Below, one piece after another: positions 44,787 through 53,724 of a stretch of DNA of 64,000 nucleotides. The stretch lies in NCBI GenBank assembly GCA_965222125.1, contig CBDCTC010000006.1:620001-684000 (forward strand). Reading direction: 5' to 3'. Source of the stretch: CAZENU01 sp965222125. Lineage in GTDB: Bacteria > Chloroflexota > Dehalococcoidia > Lucifugimonadales > CAZENU01. The translations under genes and the position numbers were made by a program. How positions within the stretch are numbered: position 1 is the stretch's first letter; every line of letters starts with the position of its first letter. Below the pieces are notes generated by a model. That model did not search any database and was not told where the DNA came from. It was given only the letters and a program-made list of their open reading frames with translations.

Positions 44787-45392
44787 TTGGCGCTGAAATC
44801 GAAACTCCGGTCATTTAGGCGGCTCATTCCGCTGGCAATCGCGCTGCTGTTGGCGGCGCTGGCCGCCATCCCCACCAGCAACCTGGCCCTGGCCCAGGAA
44901 CCGCCCGGCGACGAGGTAACTCTCGTCAACGCAGACAGAGAGTTCGTCGAGCGCAAGAAAGGCGGCGAGTTCGTCGCAAGGCCCATCTTCGACCGCGAGC
45001 TTGCGGACCTCTTCTACGCCGTCCGGGACGCCGACACCGGCGACTGGATATCCGCCATGTACCGGGTGAGGGGTGGTGAGAATAGGCGCAGCGACGGCTG
45101 GGAGTACTCCTGGGAGTATCCCGACCTGGACGAGCAGCCCGACCTCGACCCCGACAGGGCCTACCTGCTGGTGATGCTGGCCGCCACCGAGGGCGGTGAG
45201 CGAGGCGACTTCTACGCGGTGGTCCCCATCCACCAGCCGGGCCGCATCTGGGACAAGATCCTGTCCGCCCTCAGCCCGGCGCGCTGGGCCAAAGCCTTCG
45301 CCGGCTGGGTCATCGAGGGAGTCCACGGAACCCTCTGCGGAGTTGTCGAGCGGGCGTCCGGCGAGGACGCCGCCAACTGCGGGGGAGGGTAG
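44787..45392 (+). CDS. Exported protein, first gene of the conjugation operon
   Basis: The start is TTG 44787, eight bases after GGGAGG. The N-terminus (KSKLRSFRRLIPLAIALLL, then AIPTSNLALAQE) is a clear signal peptide with a cleavage site near ALAQ. The mature domain is acidic (NADREFVERKKGG, SAMYRVRGGENRRS), and two Cys occur near the C-terminus (GTLCGVVERASGEDAANC). I do not recognise the family. It stops six bases before the membrane component gene. Confidence 0.7.
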   Translation: MALKSKLRSFRRLIPLAIALLLAALAAIPTSNLALAQEPPGDEVTLVNADREFVERKKGGEFVARPIFDRELADLFYAVRDADTGDWISAMYRVRGGENRRSDGWEYSWEYPDLDEQPDLDPDRAYLLVMLAATEGGERGDFYAVVPIHQPGRIWDKILSALSPARWAKAFAGWVIEGVHGTLCGVVERASGEDAANCGGG

Positions 45393-45398
45393 CCATCG

Positions 45399-46382
45399 AT
45401 GAGTGACATCCTCACCGGCACCCCTCCCGACCTCACCTACGCCAACGACCTGGTGCGCCAGGCGTGGCTGGTCGTCTGGGCCATCACGTCGGGCGCGCTG
45501 GTGGTCATCCTCGGCTGGATGGGCCTGAGCCTCATCGTCTCCGAGCACCTGGGCCGCCAGCAGGCTGGATGGCGGGAGATGGTCCCGCGGCTCGCGTTGG
45601 GCCTGGTGGCCGCCGCCTCGTCCCTGTGGTGGTGCGCCCTGGTCATCGACGTGTCCGACGCCGTGTCCGGCTTCGTCGCCGTCTCCCTGAACGTCACCCC
45701 CGGAGACATGCTGCGCTCGACCCTGAGCACGCTGCTGACGGCGGTGCAGGCCGGGAGCGTGGGCATGGCCCTGCTACTGGCCCTGCTCTACCTGGTCTAC
45801 GGCTTCTTCGTGCTCTACGTGGTGGTGCAGATGGTCTTGCGCCTTGCGTTGATCGACGTCCTGCTGGCCTTGGCCCCCATCGCTTTGGGGCTATGGATTC
45901 TGCCACACACGGCGGGCTGGGGCCGCCAGTGGCTCAGGATCTTCATGACGACGGTGTTTCAGCAGGCGGTGCAGCTCATCACCCTGGCCCTGGGTTTCGG
46001 GTTCCTGAAGGAGTTCGCCGCCATCGCCGCCTTTGAGCCGGTACAGGACCTGATCTGGAAGCTGTTGATGTCCCTGGCCTTCGTCTACATGGCGACCCGG
46101 GTTCCTGCCATGTTGGGCAACGCCGGGACCTTCGACGCCTGGCTGAGCACCCTCTACTTCGGCATGAACCTGCCCGGCTCCATGGTGCGCTCGGCGCGCT
46201 CCATCGGACTGATAGCGGGCGGGGCCGCCGGAGGGCCGGGCGGCATGGCGGTAGGCGCGATGGCAGCCGGGGCGGGCCTGTCGGCGGCATCCTCCGGCCT
46301 GCGCTCCATGGCGGACATGGCGACCCCCTCCAGTGGGGGAGACGGCGGAAGCGGAGACGCTCCCCGGAGCAGCGGCGAGTAA
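45399..46382 (+). CDS. VirB6/TrbL-like type IV secretion membrane protein
   Basis: The 327-residue protein has about six to seven transmembrane helices, for example WLVVWAITSGALVVILGW, VGMALLLALLYLVYGFF and FQQAVQLITLALGFGFL, then a Gly/Ala-rich cytoplasmic tail. The pattern of a polytopic N-terminal core with a low-complexity tail is that of VirB6/TrbL proteins, which form the inner-membrane channel. The C-terminal Gly/Ser stretch fits. Sequence identity to VirB6 is generally low, so the call rests on topology and context. Confidence 0.7.
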   Translation: MSDILTGTPPDLTYANDLVRQAWLVVWAITSGALVVILGWMGLSLIVSEHLGRQQAGWREMVPRLALGLVAAASSLWWCALVIDVSDAVSGFVAVSLNVTPGDMLRSTLSTLLTAVQAGSVGMALLLALLYLVYGFFVLYVVVQMVLRLALIDVLLALAPIALGLWILPHTAGWGRQWLRIFMTTVFQQAVQLITLALGFGFLKEFAAIAAFEPVQDLIWKLLMSLAFVYMATRVPAMLGNAGTFDAWLSTLYFGMNLPGSMVRSARSIGLIAGGAAGGPGGMAVGAMAAGAGLSAASSGLRSMADMATPSSGGDGGSGDAPRSSGE

Positions 46383-46530
46383 CGACAACGACGACCCAGC
46401 GGGCGCGGACGGCGTTCGCACCCATCGACAAGACGAAGGAGGCGGAGCGATGTGCCTGTAGGAGAGCGGACGCAACCGAACCGGAAGAAGACGAACGGAA
46501 CACTCTGAAGACAGAGAGGAGACGGAACTT

Positions 46531-46830
46531 ATGACAGAACTGACACAGACCATATCGAACCTGGTGGGCATCCTGCTGGGCGTCGTGGGCGCGGTGGGCG
46601 TCGGCTTCTTCATCTACGGGGCCTACCTGTACCTGACGGCGTCGGGAGCGCCCCACCAGATGGAGCGGGGCAAGAGCGCAATGATGACCGCCCTGGCCGG
46701 CGTCGTCTTGGCGATGGTGGCCTACGGCGTCGTCGAGCTGGTGATGAACGCGGTCGTGGACCCGGTCGTGGACATAGAAGACGCCCTGCCCAAGCCTACC
46801 ACCCCCACCCCTGACGGCGACGGCGGATAG
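46531..46830 (+). CDS. VirB2/TrbC pilin-like membrane protein 1
   Basis: The 99-residue protein has two hydrophobic helices (NLVGILLGVVGAVGVGFFIY and MMTALAGVVLAMVAYGVVEL) separated by a short charged loop, and a Pro/Thr-rich tail. AGGAGACGGAACTT lies before the ATG. This is the layout of conjugative pilins or their monoderm equivalents. A second candidate of similar size is at 48555. Confidence 0.65.
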   Translation: MTELTQTISNLVGILLGVVGAVGVGFFIYGAYLYLTASGAPHQMERGKSAMMTALAGVVLAMVAYGVVELVMNAVVDPVVDIEDALPKPTTPTPDGDGG

Positions 46831-46857
46831 CTGGACGTGAGAAGGAAGGAGCGAGCC

Positions 46858-48558
46858 ATGAGAGAACACGAGGTGCCTACCCACGTGCAGGCCGAGGACA
46901 GGGTGCTGCTGGGGTTCACATTCCCGCAGATCGTAGCGGTCGTGGCGGTGTGCGCCCTGTCCTACGGCGCGTACCGCTACGCCCCGGTGGGGCCGTCCGA
47001 GATGCGTATGGCCCTGGCAGTCCTCTTCGGACTGGTGGGTATTGCAATGGTGGTCGGGAAGATAGGCGGTCGGCGGCTGCCGTTGGTGGCCGCCGACCTG
47101 TTGAAGTACCGGCTGGGGGCAAGGGTCTACGCCGGTCCGGTGTCCGGGCTGGTTCGGCCCGAACCGCCAACGCCGATTCAGCCGGTGAAGAGCGGCCCCG
47201 GTGCTGTGCGGCTGATGGCTCGGAGGGCAGGAAAGACCCTAAAGAGACTGCGCCGCCGCAAGAAGCAGAGGCGCAACGGGGAAAGAAGACCATTCCGTCC
47301 CCACTGCTGGTTCGGCAAGCGCCGCCGCAAAGCGGGGAGAGACAGCCAGGGTCACAGTCTCAAGAGCTGGATAGCAGTCGTGGGCGTCGTCGCAGTGGCG
47401 GCGGCTGCGAATGTCCCCCAGGCCGTGCTTGCCGACGGCCACGAACCCTGGCGCGAAGAGATCGACTTTGAGGTCGCCGAGCCGATGGAGGGGCGTCGGA
47501 TATTCGTCGAGTCCCTGACCGTATCCGGCGACCGGGCCGCCGTGACGTTGCGGGCCGCCAGCGACCTGGACATCCGGGTGCGGGCCTTCGGCGGTAGCCA
47601 GGGCACCACCCTCCGCTTCTGGGGATCGGCAAGTCTCACCGAGAGAGAGACCATCGACTACTCGCTGCCCCTGCATGGCCCAAGGCCGTCCTTCACGGTG
47701 TCCTGGGAGGACACGCTGGGGCAGGCCGGAGCACTGACGGTTGAACACGACCGCATCCCGTACCCGCTCCCCGAAGTCGAGGGCGAGTTGTGCAACCTGA
47801 ACATGATCTCCTTGGGCTGGACGCCGGGAGCAGTCACTGGCGTCATCGAATCCGTGTGCGTTGCCACGATCAAGGAGCCGGTGGAGCTTCAAGCGGTGGC
47901 CGGGCACACCGAGGTCACCGAGACGGCGCTCATGGACGCCGAGGTGACGGCCATCACCGGGACCCTCGTAGCCAACACCGGCGCGTCCCAGGACAGCGTC
48001 GCCTTCATCCCCGACGGCGAGACGAGTTTCCATCTCAGTGTGCCCGAAGGCGAGGCGATTCACGTCGTGAGCGTGGACGTGAGCCTTGAGGCAAACCTCC
48101 GCATCCCGATTCCGCCACTGACGACGCTCACCCACCACCCGGAGCGGGTCGAGAAGCGTACCGAGACGGTGAGCCTGTGGAGGCCGGGCACGACCCAGAC
48201 CGTCAGCGAGACGGTCACCGTGACCAACGACGACGGCACGACGACGGAGCACGTCGTCACCGCCACCCTGTCGATACCCGGCGAGACGGTACAGAAGAAC
48301 GTCACGCTCACCATCGTCCACCCCGAACACGTGAAGGCCGAAGTCGCGGACCGAGCTCCCATCGTCAGGACAACGGAAGAGTCCCTGTCCTTGGAGTCCG
48401 CCGTTGGTTCCGATGACCCATTGGAGGCCCTGACGCTGCCGGAGCCTGAGCCGGTCGATCCGCCCGCCGAGCAGACACCCGGCGGCGACCTCACCGAGTG
48501 GTTCCGCAGACTGGGATGGGAGTGGCCCCCCAGTCAAGCTGAGGGCAGGCCCTGGTGA
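46858..48558 (+). CDS. PrgI/VirB3-like protein fused to an extracytoplasmic domain
   Basis: I start at ATG 46858 (GAAGGAGCGAGCC upstream). Residues about 1-90 match PrgI/VirB3: VPTHVQAEDRVLLGFTFPQI and two membrane helices. A basic stretch (KTLKRLRRRKKQRRN) follows, then a third helix (SWIAVVGVVAVAAAANVPQA), and about 350 residues of beta-rich, Thr/Val-rich sequence resembling surface adhesin repeats. PrgI proteins are normally about 100-150 residues. The fusion of PrgI to a large exported domain is unusual. The frame is intact and the next gene overlaps by four bases. Confidence 0.7.
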   Translation: MREHEVPTHVQAEDRVLLGFTFPQIVAVVAVCALSYGAYRYAPVGPSEMRMALAVLFGLVGIAMVVGKIGGRRLPLVAADLLKYRLGARVYAGPVSGLVRPEPPTPIQPVKSGPGAVRLMARRAGKTLKRLRRRKKQRRNGERRPFRPHCWFGKRRRKAGRDSQGHSLKSWIAVVGVVAVAAAANVPQAVLADGHEPWREEIDFEVAEPMEGRRIFVESLTVSGDRAAVTLRAASDLDIRVRAFGGSQGTTLRFWGSASLTERETIDYSLPLHGPRPSFTVSWEDTLGQAGALTVEHDRIPYPLPEVEGELCNLNMISLGWTPGAVTGVIESVCVATIKEPVELQAVAGHTEVTETALMDAEVTAITGTLVANTGASQDSVAFIPDGETSFHLSVPEGEAIHVVSVDVSLEANLRIPIPPLTTLTHHPERVEKRTETVSLWRPGTTQTVSETVTVTNDDGTTTEHVVTATLSIPGETVQKNVTLTIVHPEHVKAEVADRAPIVRTTEESLSLESAVGSDDPLEALTLPEPEPVDPPAEQTPGGDLTEWFRRLGWEWPPSQAEGRPW

Positions 48559-48872
48559 GGCCCGTATGGACGGCAATCCTTTTGGCCGGGGTTGCGCTGG
48601 CGACCACCGGCGCGGCCCCGGCGGAGGAGCAGGAGATGCTCGCAGCCTTCGATGCGGTCTTGACCGCGATGGCCTACGCCGCCTCCGGGCTGTGCGCCTT
48701 CGCCATCGTTTGGGCGGGGTTCGTCCTGATGGCCGAGGGAGGCGAGGAGCGCGGCGGGGGACGGGCAAAGACCGCCGTCGTCATGGCCGTCGTCGGTCTC
48801 GTGCTGGTGCTGTCGGCCAAGGGCGTCGCCGCCCTGCTGAAGCACGGCGTCATCCCCATCCCAGTTCCCTAG
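48555..48872 (+). CDS. VirB2/TrbC pilin-like membrane protein 2
   Basis: The 105-residue protein starts at GTG 48555, overlapping the previous stop. The signal-peptide-like first helix (RPVWTAILLAGVALATTGAA) is followed by two more helices (AYAASGLCAFAIVWAGFVLM and AKTAVVMAVVGLVLVLSAKG). This matches VirB2/TrbC pilins. Two pilin-like genes in one operon may reflect a heteromeric pilus or a pilin plus a pore protein. Confidence 0.7.
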   Translation: MRPVWTAILLAGVALATTGAAPAEEQEMLAAFDAVLTAMAYAASGLCAFAIVWAGFVLMAEGGEERGGGRAKTAVVMAVVGLVLVLSAKGVAALLKHGVIPIPVP

Positions 48873-48891
48873 CAAAAAGGAAGCAAACGAA

Positions 48892-51153
48892 TTGAAAGAA
48901 CTGATTGGACGACTGGTAAGTTGCAGGGAGCAGGGGTCTTCGCTGGCGAATGACGCCCGGCAGGGAAAACCGTGCAATGAGCAGGAGACAACTTCCCAGC
49001 CGGAACAGCCCGCACCCAAGCCCCTGCCGGAGCTTCCGCTCTTCTTCATGCTGTCGCACCTGGAGGAGGACGGGCCGGTTCGCCTGGACGGGGTGAAGCT
49101 GGGCGTGTGCGAGGTGATGGGCCTGGAGTTGGACGAGCCGAAGCTGGGGGCCTTCGCGGGGGCGCTCAACGCCCTCGACTTCCCGGCGCAGCTTCTCTTC
49201 AGGCAACACCCGCCGCGTCTTGGCGTGCTGCGGGAGAAGCTGCAAGAGGCACAGCCGAGCAACCTTCCCCCACAGACAAAGGCCGCTTCGGAGTCCCTGC
49301 AACGTCTTTTGACCGAGCTTGAGACCCGCGACGGCATTCTCGACCGGCGCTTCTACGCCGTGTGCGAGGCGGCGCGCACGGACGACCTGCGGGGCCTGCT
49401 TTCCAGGGCCGGGCTGTCAGTCCACCCCCTGAGAGGCCGGCAGCTTCGGATGTTCTTCGTATCGGCAGTCCTGGGAGGCTCCCCCGCCGAGATGGACGAG
49501 GAGACGCAGGTGGAGGTGGAGATGGGCCGCCGCGAACTGCGCGTCGGCGGGCATCTGACCCGCTCGCTGCACTTGGGCAAGTGGCCCCGGTCCCTGGCTC
49601 CCGGCTTCCTGCAAAGCCTCATGGCGGCGGGCGCTCCGATGGACCTGTCCGTCCACGTCGGGCCGATACCGGCGGAGCAGGCGGCGCGGACGCTTGAGTG
49701 GCAGAAGGTGCGCTTCGAGTCGGCCCAGAGCCTGTCCTTCAAGCGGGGGCGCACCATGTCTCCGGAGGCGGAGATCGCCCTCGAAGACATCACCCGGCTC
49801 AGGGACGAGGTGCAGCGGGGACGCGAGCGGCTCTTTCACGCATCGCTATCGGTCACGCTTCACGCGAAGGACGAGAAGTCCCTGAAGGAGATGACCCAGC
49901 GGGCCAAGGCCCACTTCGCCGCCACCCTGGGCAAGCTGGACAACCTGGCCTTTAGGCAGAGGGAGGGACTGCTTTCGACCCTGCCCCTGGGCCTGAACGC
50001 CGTAGCCGAGTGGCGGACTCTGGACACGTCGTCGCTGGCGAGGCTGTTCCCCTTCTCGCCGCCGGACCTGGACACCCGGAGCGGCACGTTGTACGGCATC
50101 GACATGCGGGCCTGCTCCCCGGTGGTCTACGACCCCTGGGACGGCACACACCTGAATGCGAACACGGCGGTGTTGGCCCGCTCCGGCTCTGGCAAGTCCT
50201 TCGCCACGAAGCTGGGCGTGCTAAGAGGCATCACTCGCGGCGTGACCGCCTACGTCATCGACCCGGAGGGCGAGTACGCGGACATGGCGAGGGCTGCCGG
50301 AGGACGGGTGCTGTCCCCCGGCGTGCCGGGCCAGGGGATGAACCCCTTCGTCATCGACCGTGGCGACGACGAGGAGCTGCTCCAGCGCATCGGCAGCCTA
50401 AGAAGGCTCATCGAGGTGATGGTGGGCGAGAGCCTCGGCGCCGAGCGCAGGGCATCCCTCGACCACGCCCTGGCTGGCTACTACGCCCAACACAGGGAGC
50501 GCACCGGCTTCCGAGATTTCTACAAGTATCTCGAAGGAGAGGCCGAAGACCTCTCCCGGCTGCTGCGACCCTTCGCCACCGGCAGCCTGCGCAACCTGCT
50601 CTCCGATGAGGGCGACGACCTGCTGGGAAGCGAGGCCCTGGTCACGGTCTTCGACCTGCGGCTGCTGGAGCCGGAGCTTCGGCCCGCAGCCGCGATGGTC
50701 TGTACCGAGACGGTGTGGGCTGCTGCTGCCCAGAACCCAAAGCCCCGCCTGCTGGTGGTGGACGAGGTGTGGTCGATCATGCAGCACCCCGAGGGCGCGG
50801 CTTTCATGGTCAGCATGGCGAAGCGAGCAAGGAAGCACCGGCTGGGGTTGCAGTTCATCACCCAGGACGTCCAGGACCTACTCAGCGAGGACACATCGAG
50901 AACCATCACCGGCCATTCGGGAAGGGCGCTGCTTCAGAACGCGGCCTTCAAGCTGGTGCTCCAGCAGGACGCGGCGGCAATTGGAACCGTCGGCGACGCC
51001 TTCGACCTGCCGGAAGACCTCCAAAGGTGGCTCTTGTCGTGCCCGCGTGGAGACGGCCTGTTGTTGGCGAAGGGACAGCGATTCCCCGTGCGCATCGAGG
51101 CCACCCCGGAGGAGACGGAAGTCATCGAGTGGAGACCGGGCGGACACCGATAG
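48892..51153 (+). CDS. VirB4/TraC-like conjugation ATPase
   Basis: The 753-residue protein energises pilus assembly and substrate transfer. The start is TTG 48892 with AAAGGAAG upstream. Walker A is ARSGSGKSFATK (about residue 428), Walker B LLVVDEVWSIMQ (about 620), and the motif QFITQDVQD follows as in VirB4. The N-terminal 400 residues match the VirB4 non-ATPase domain. It is the central T4SS ATPase of the element. Confidence 0.88.
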   Translation: MKELIGRLVSCREQGSSLANDARQGKPCNEQETTSQPEQPAPKPLPELPLFFMLSHLEEDGPVRLDGVKLGVCEVMGLELDEPKLGAFAGALNALDFPAQLLFRQHPPRLGVLREKLQEAQPSNLPPQTKAASESLQRLLTELETRDGILDRRFYAVCEAARTDDLRGLLSRAGLSVHPLRGRQLRMFFVSAVLGGSPAEMDEETQVEVEMGRRELRVGGHLTRSLHLGKWPRSLAPGFLQSLMAAGAPMDLSVHVGPIPAEQAARTLEWQKVRFESAQSLSFKRGRTMSPEAEIALEDITRLRDEVQRGRERLFHASLSVTLHAKDEKSLKEMTQRAKAHFAATLGKLDNLAFRQREGLLSTLPLGLNAVAEWRTLDTSSLARLFPFSPPDLDTRSGTLYGIDMRACSPVVYDPWDGTHLNANTAVLARSGSGKSFATKLGVLRGITRGVTAYVIDPEGEYADMARAAGGRVLSPGVPGQGMNPFVIDRGDDEELLQRIGSLRRLIEVMVGESLGAERRASLDHALAGYYAQHRERTGFRDFYKYLEGEAEDLSRLLRPFATGSLRNLLSDEGDDLLGSEALVTVFDLRLLEPELRPAAAMVCTETVWAAAAQNPKPRLLVVDEVWSIMQHPEGAAFMVSMAKRARKHRLGLQFITQDVQDLLSEDTSRTITGHSGRALLQNAAFKLVLQQDAAAIGTVGDAFDLPEDLQRWLLSCPRGDGLLLAKGQRFPVRIEATPEETEVIEWRPGGHR

Positions 51154-51201
51154 AACGGCTACAACGAAAAAGAGACCCGGATATAGGAAGGAGCAATAAG
51201 A

Positions 51202-53724
51202 ATGAAGCTGAACCCGAAAGACATCCTGTTTGGCGACGACGAAGGGAAGAAAGAACCCGTGCTGCTGGCGGTGACTCCGCCCCGCACGGGGGAGCGCACG
51301 TTGTTGGGCGTGGAGAACCTGCTTCAGTCCATCGCCGTCCCGGAGCCCTTCTCCCTGGAGCTTGCCGGGGACATGGACGGCGTAACGTTGCTGGCCCGCT
51401 GCATCGACGACCGGGTGGTGCGGGGCCAGCTATCGGCCCACTACCCCCAGGCCCGCATCCGCAAGCTGGAACCGGAGAACGACCCCCTTCGCCTGTCAGA
51501 GAAGGAGCAGGCGTGGTCGATGACCCTACGGGCCAACGGCCCCGAGTACGTTCCCCTGCGCACATTCCGCGACGACGATCTCCTCGACCCCGGTTCCGAT
51601 CCCCTCATCGCCATCATGGGTGCGCTGTCGTCCCTCTACGAGGGCGAGCGGGTGGTGGCGCGGCTGTTGCTGCGCTCTCTTGGCCCCGACTGGTCGCAAG
51701 CCCATCTCGAAAAGGCCCACAGGAGACCCGGCATGGAGGCGAGGGAGCCATCCTACACCTTCCAGACGAAGCCCCTCCAGATGGACGGCGTGACTATGGC
51801 CGTCCTCGGCATCGGCGCTCTGGCCGCCCTCCAGGGCTACCTGTGGGTGCAGGACGGCGACGCATGGAAGGCCGTCCTCCTGGGGATGGGCACGGCCCTG
51901 GGGCTTACCACGGGCGGCTGGGCCTGGTGGCGCTGGAAGAGGGCCAGGAACCGGGTCGAAGACCCACTGCTCATCAAGGAGAAGGTCTCGCGCATAGCCT
52001 TCGACGCCGAGATACAGGTCATGGCAATCCTGCCCGCCGGCACGGGGCGCGAGCGGGCGGAGGAACTCCTGGGGAGGGTGGCGGCCGCCTACCGCCACTT
52101 CGACAACCCCGCCGGAGCCAGGTTCAAGGTGGGCAAGGTCCAGCCCGCAGTCCCAGAACCCTCACTGCTTCACCCGTCAGGCCCCGGCCTGTTCGGCAGG
52201 CGCAGCGTCCTGGGGGTCCGGGAGACCGCCTGCCTGTGGCACCCGCCGGGAGCGGGCGACGAGACCCCCCTCGTGGAGCGGTCGGGCGCACGGGCGCTCA
52301 GCCCGTCGGCCAGGGGAACCAGGGGCGGCGCTCTCGTGGGCGACACCACGGCAGGGACGAAGAGGGAGATCAGATTCCCCGACGACCTGCTCCGGCGTCA
52401 CCACCTCTACGTGGCCCGCACCCGCATGGGTAAGTCAACCCTGATGCACCACGTCGTCACTCACAAGATGAGGGAGAAGGCGGCGGGCAGGGACGGCGAC
52501 GCCATCGTGGTCATAGACCCCCACACCGACCTGGTCGCCGGCATCCTCGAACACGTCCCCGAGTCCCTCGCCGACAGGGTGAAGCTCATCGACCTGTCGG
52601 ACGAGACCCGCTCTCCCGGCGTCAACCTGCTGGACACCCGCATCTTCGCGGACCGGGACCGCACCGCCGACTCTGTGGTGCGCGTGGCGAAGGGGCTGTG
52701 GGAGCAGTGGGGGCCGAGGATGCAGTCCATCCTAGAGCAGACCGTCAAGACGCTCCACGAAGCCAACGAGCAGATGGAGGCCGACCAGCAGTACACCATC
52801 CTCGACGGGTTGAAGCTTCTGTCCAACGAACCCTTCCGCAAGGAGGTGCGCAAGAGGGTCTCGGACCCCTACCTGCTGGAGTGGTGGGCCAGGGACTTCG
52901 GCAAGTGGGGTCATCAGTACAAGGCGGAGGCCCTTGCCCCGGTGCAGACCCGCCTCTCCTACTACGCATCCTCCAAGCGAGCAAGGGCCATCCTGGGCCA
53001 GCGCCGCTCCACCATCGACCTGAGACGGACGATACACGACGGCGGCATCCTGCTGGTCTCCACCTCCCAGGGAACGGTGGGCAGGGACGTGGCCGCCCTG
53101 GTGGGCGCGTCCCTCCTCAACCTGGTGGACGCCGTGATACGGGAGCAGGCAAGCCTGCCGCTCAGCAGGCGCAGGGGCGCGCTGGTGGTGGTGGACGAGA
53201 TGCAGTCGATGCCGGGCGTGGACTACGAGTCGATGCTCTCAGAGCTTGGCAAGTTCGGGGCGTCCTTCATCCTCGCGACCCAGAGCCTGGCCAAGCTGGA
53301 CGACCTCTCCCGCACCATGCGGGACACCATCCTCGCCAACGTGGGCTGCCTGGCCGTCTTCCAAGTCGCCGGGAACGACGCAAGGACGCTGGTCTGGGAG
53401 TTGGGCAAGGACCGGGTGACCGAGGACGACATCGTGTCGCTGCCCGTGCACCACTGCTACGTCCGCGCCACAGTGGGAACGGAGCGGATGGACGCCTTCT
53501 CAATGATGGTGCGCAAGCCGGAGGAGGGAGACCCCTCCGTCGCCTCCCGCATACGCGAAGCGGCGTCCGCCTACACCGTGTCGTCTCGCCAGGCCGACTA
53601 CGCCGACGCCGAGGGCAACAGGAAGGTGGACGACTACCACAAGGGCGTCGAGGAGCTGGAGATTGCCGAGCAGGAGGGGCAGCAAGAGGCGAAACAGGAA
53701 GCGCAAGAGGAGGTCGAAGAATGA
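51202..53724 (+). CDS. TraD/TraG-like type IV coupling ATPase
   Basis: The 840-residue protein has membrane helices near residues 195-240 (MAVLGIGALAALQGYLWV), Walker A as ARTRMGKSTLMHH (about 403) and Walker B as LVVVDEMQSMPG (about 660). ATQSLAKLDDLSR follows, as in HerA/TraG-type coupling proteins. The acidic, Gln/Glu-rich C-terminal tail (EEVEE) could bind the relaxosome. It starts after GGAAGGAGC. Its stop overlaps the next ATG (ATGA). Confidence 0.85.
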   Translation: MKLNPKDILFGDDEGKKEPVLLAVTPPRTGERTLLGVENLLQSIAVPEPFSLELAGDMDGVTLLARCIDDRVVRGQLSAHYPQARIRKLEPENDPLRLSEKEQAWSMTLRANGPEYVPLRTFRDDDLLDPGSDPLIAIMGALSSLYEGERVVARLLLRSLGPDWSQAHLEKAHRRPGMEAREPSYTFQTKPLQMDGVTMAVLGIGALAALQGYLWVQDGDAWKAVLLGMGTALGLTTGGWAWWRWKRARNRVEDPLLIKEKVSRIAFDAEIQVMAILPAGTGRERAEELLGRVAAAYRHFDNPAGARFKVGKVQPAVPEPSLLHPSGPGLFGRRSVLGVRETACLWHPPGAGDETPLVERSGARALSPSARGTRGGALVGDTTAGTKREIRFPDDLLRRHHLYVARTRMGKSTLMHHVVTHKMREKAAGRDGDAIVVIDPHTDLVAGILEHVPESLADRVKLIDLSDETRSPGVNLLDTRIFADRDRTADSVVRVAKGLWEQWGPRMQSILEQTVKTLHEANEQMEADQQYTILDGLKLLSNEPFRKEVRKRVSDPYLLEWWARDFGKWGHQYKAEALAPVQTRLSYYASSKRARAILGQRRSTIDLRRTIHDGGILLVSTSQGTVGRDVAALVGASLLNLVDAVIREQASLPLSRRRGALVVVDEMQSMPGVDYESMLSELGKFGASFILATQSLAKLDDLSRTMRDTILANVGCLAVFQVAGNDARTLVWELGKDRVTEDDIVSLPVHHCYVRATVGTERMDAFSMMVRKPEEGDPSVASRIREAASAYTVSSRQADYADAEGNRKVDDYHKGVEELEIAEQEGQQEAKQEAQEEVEE

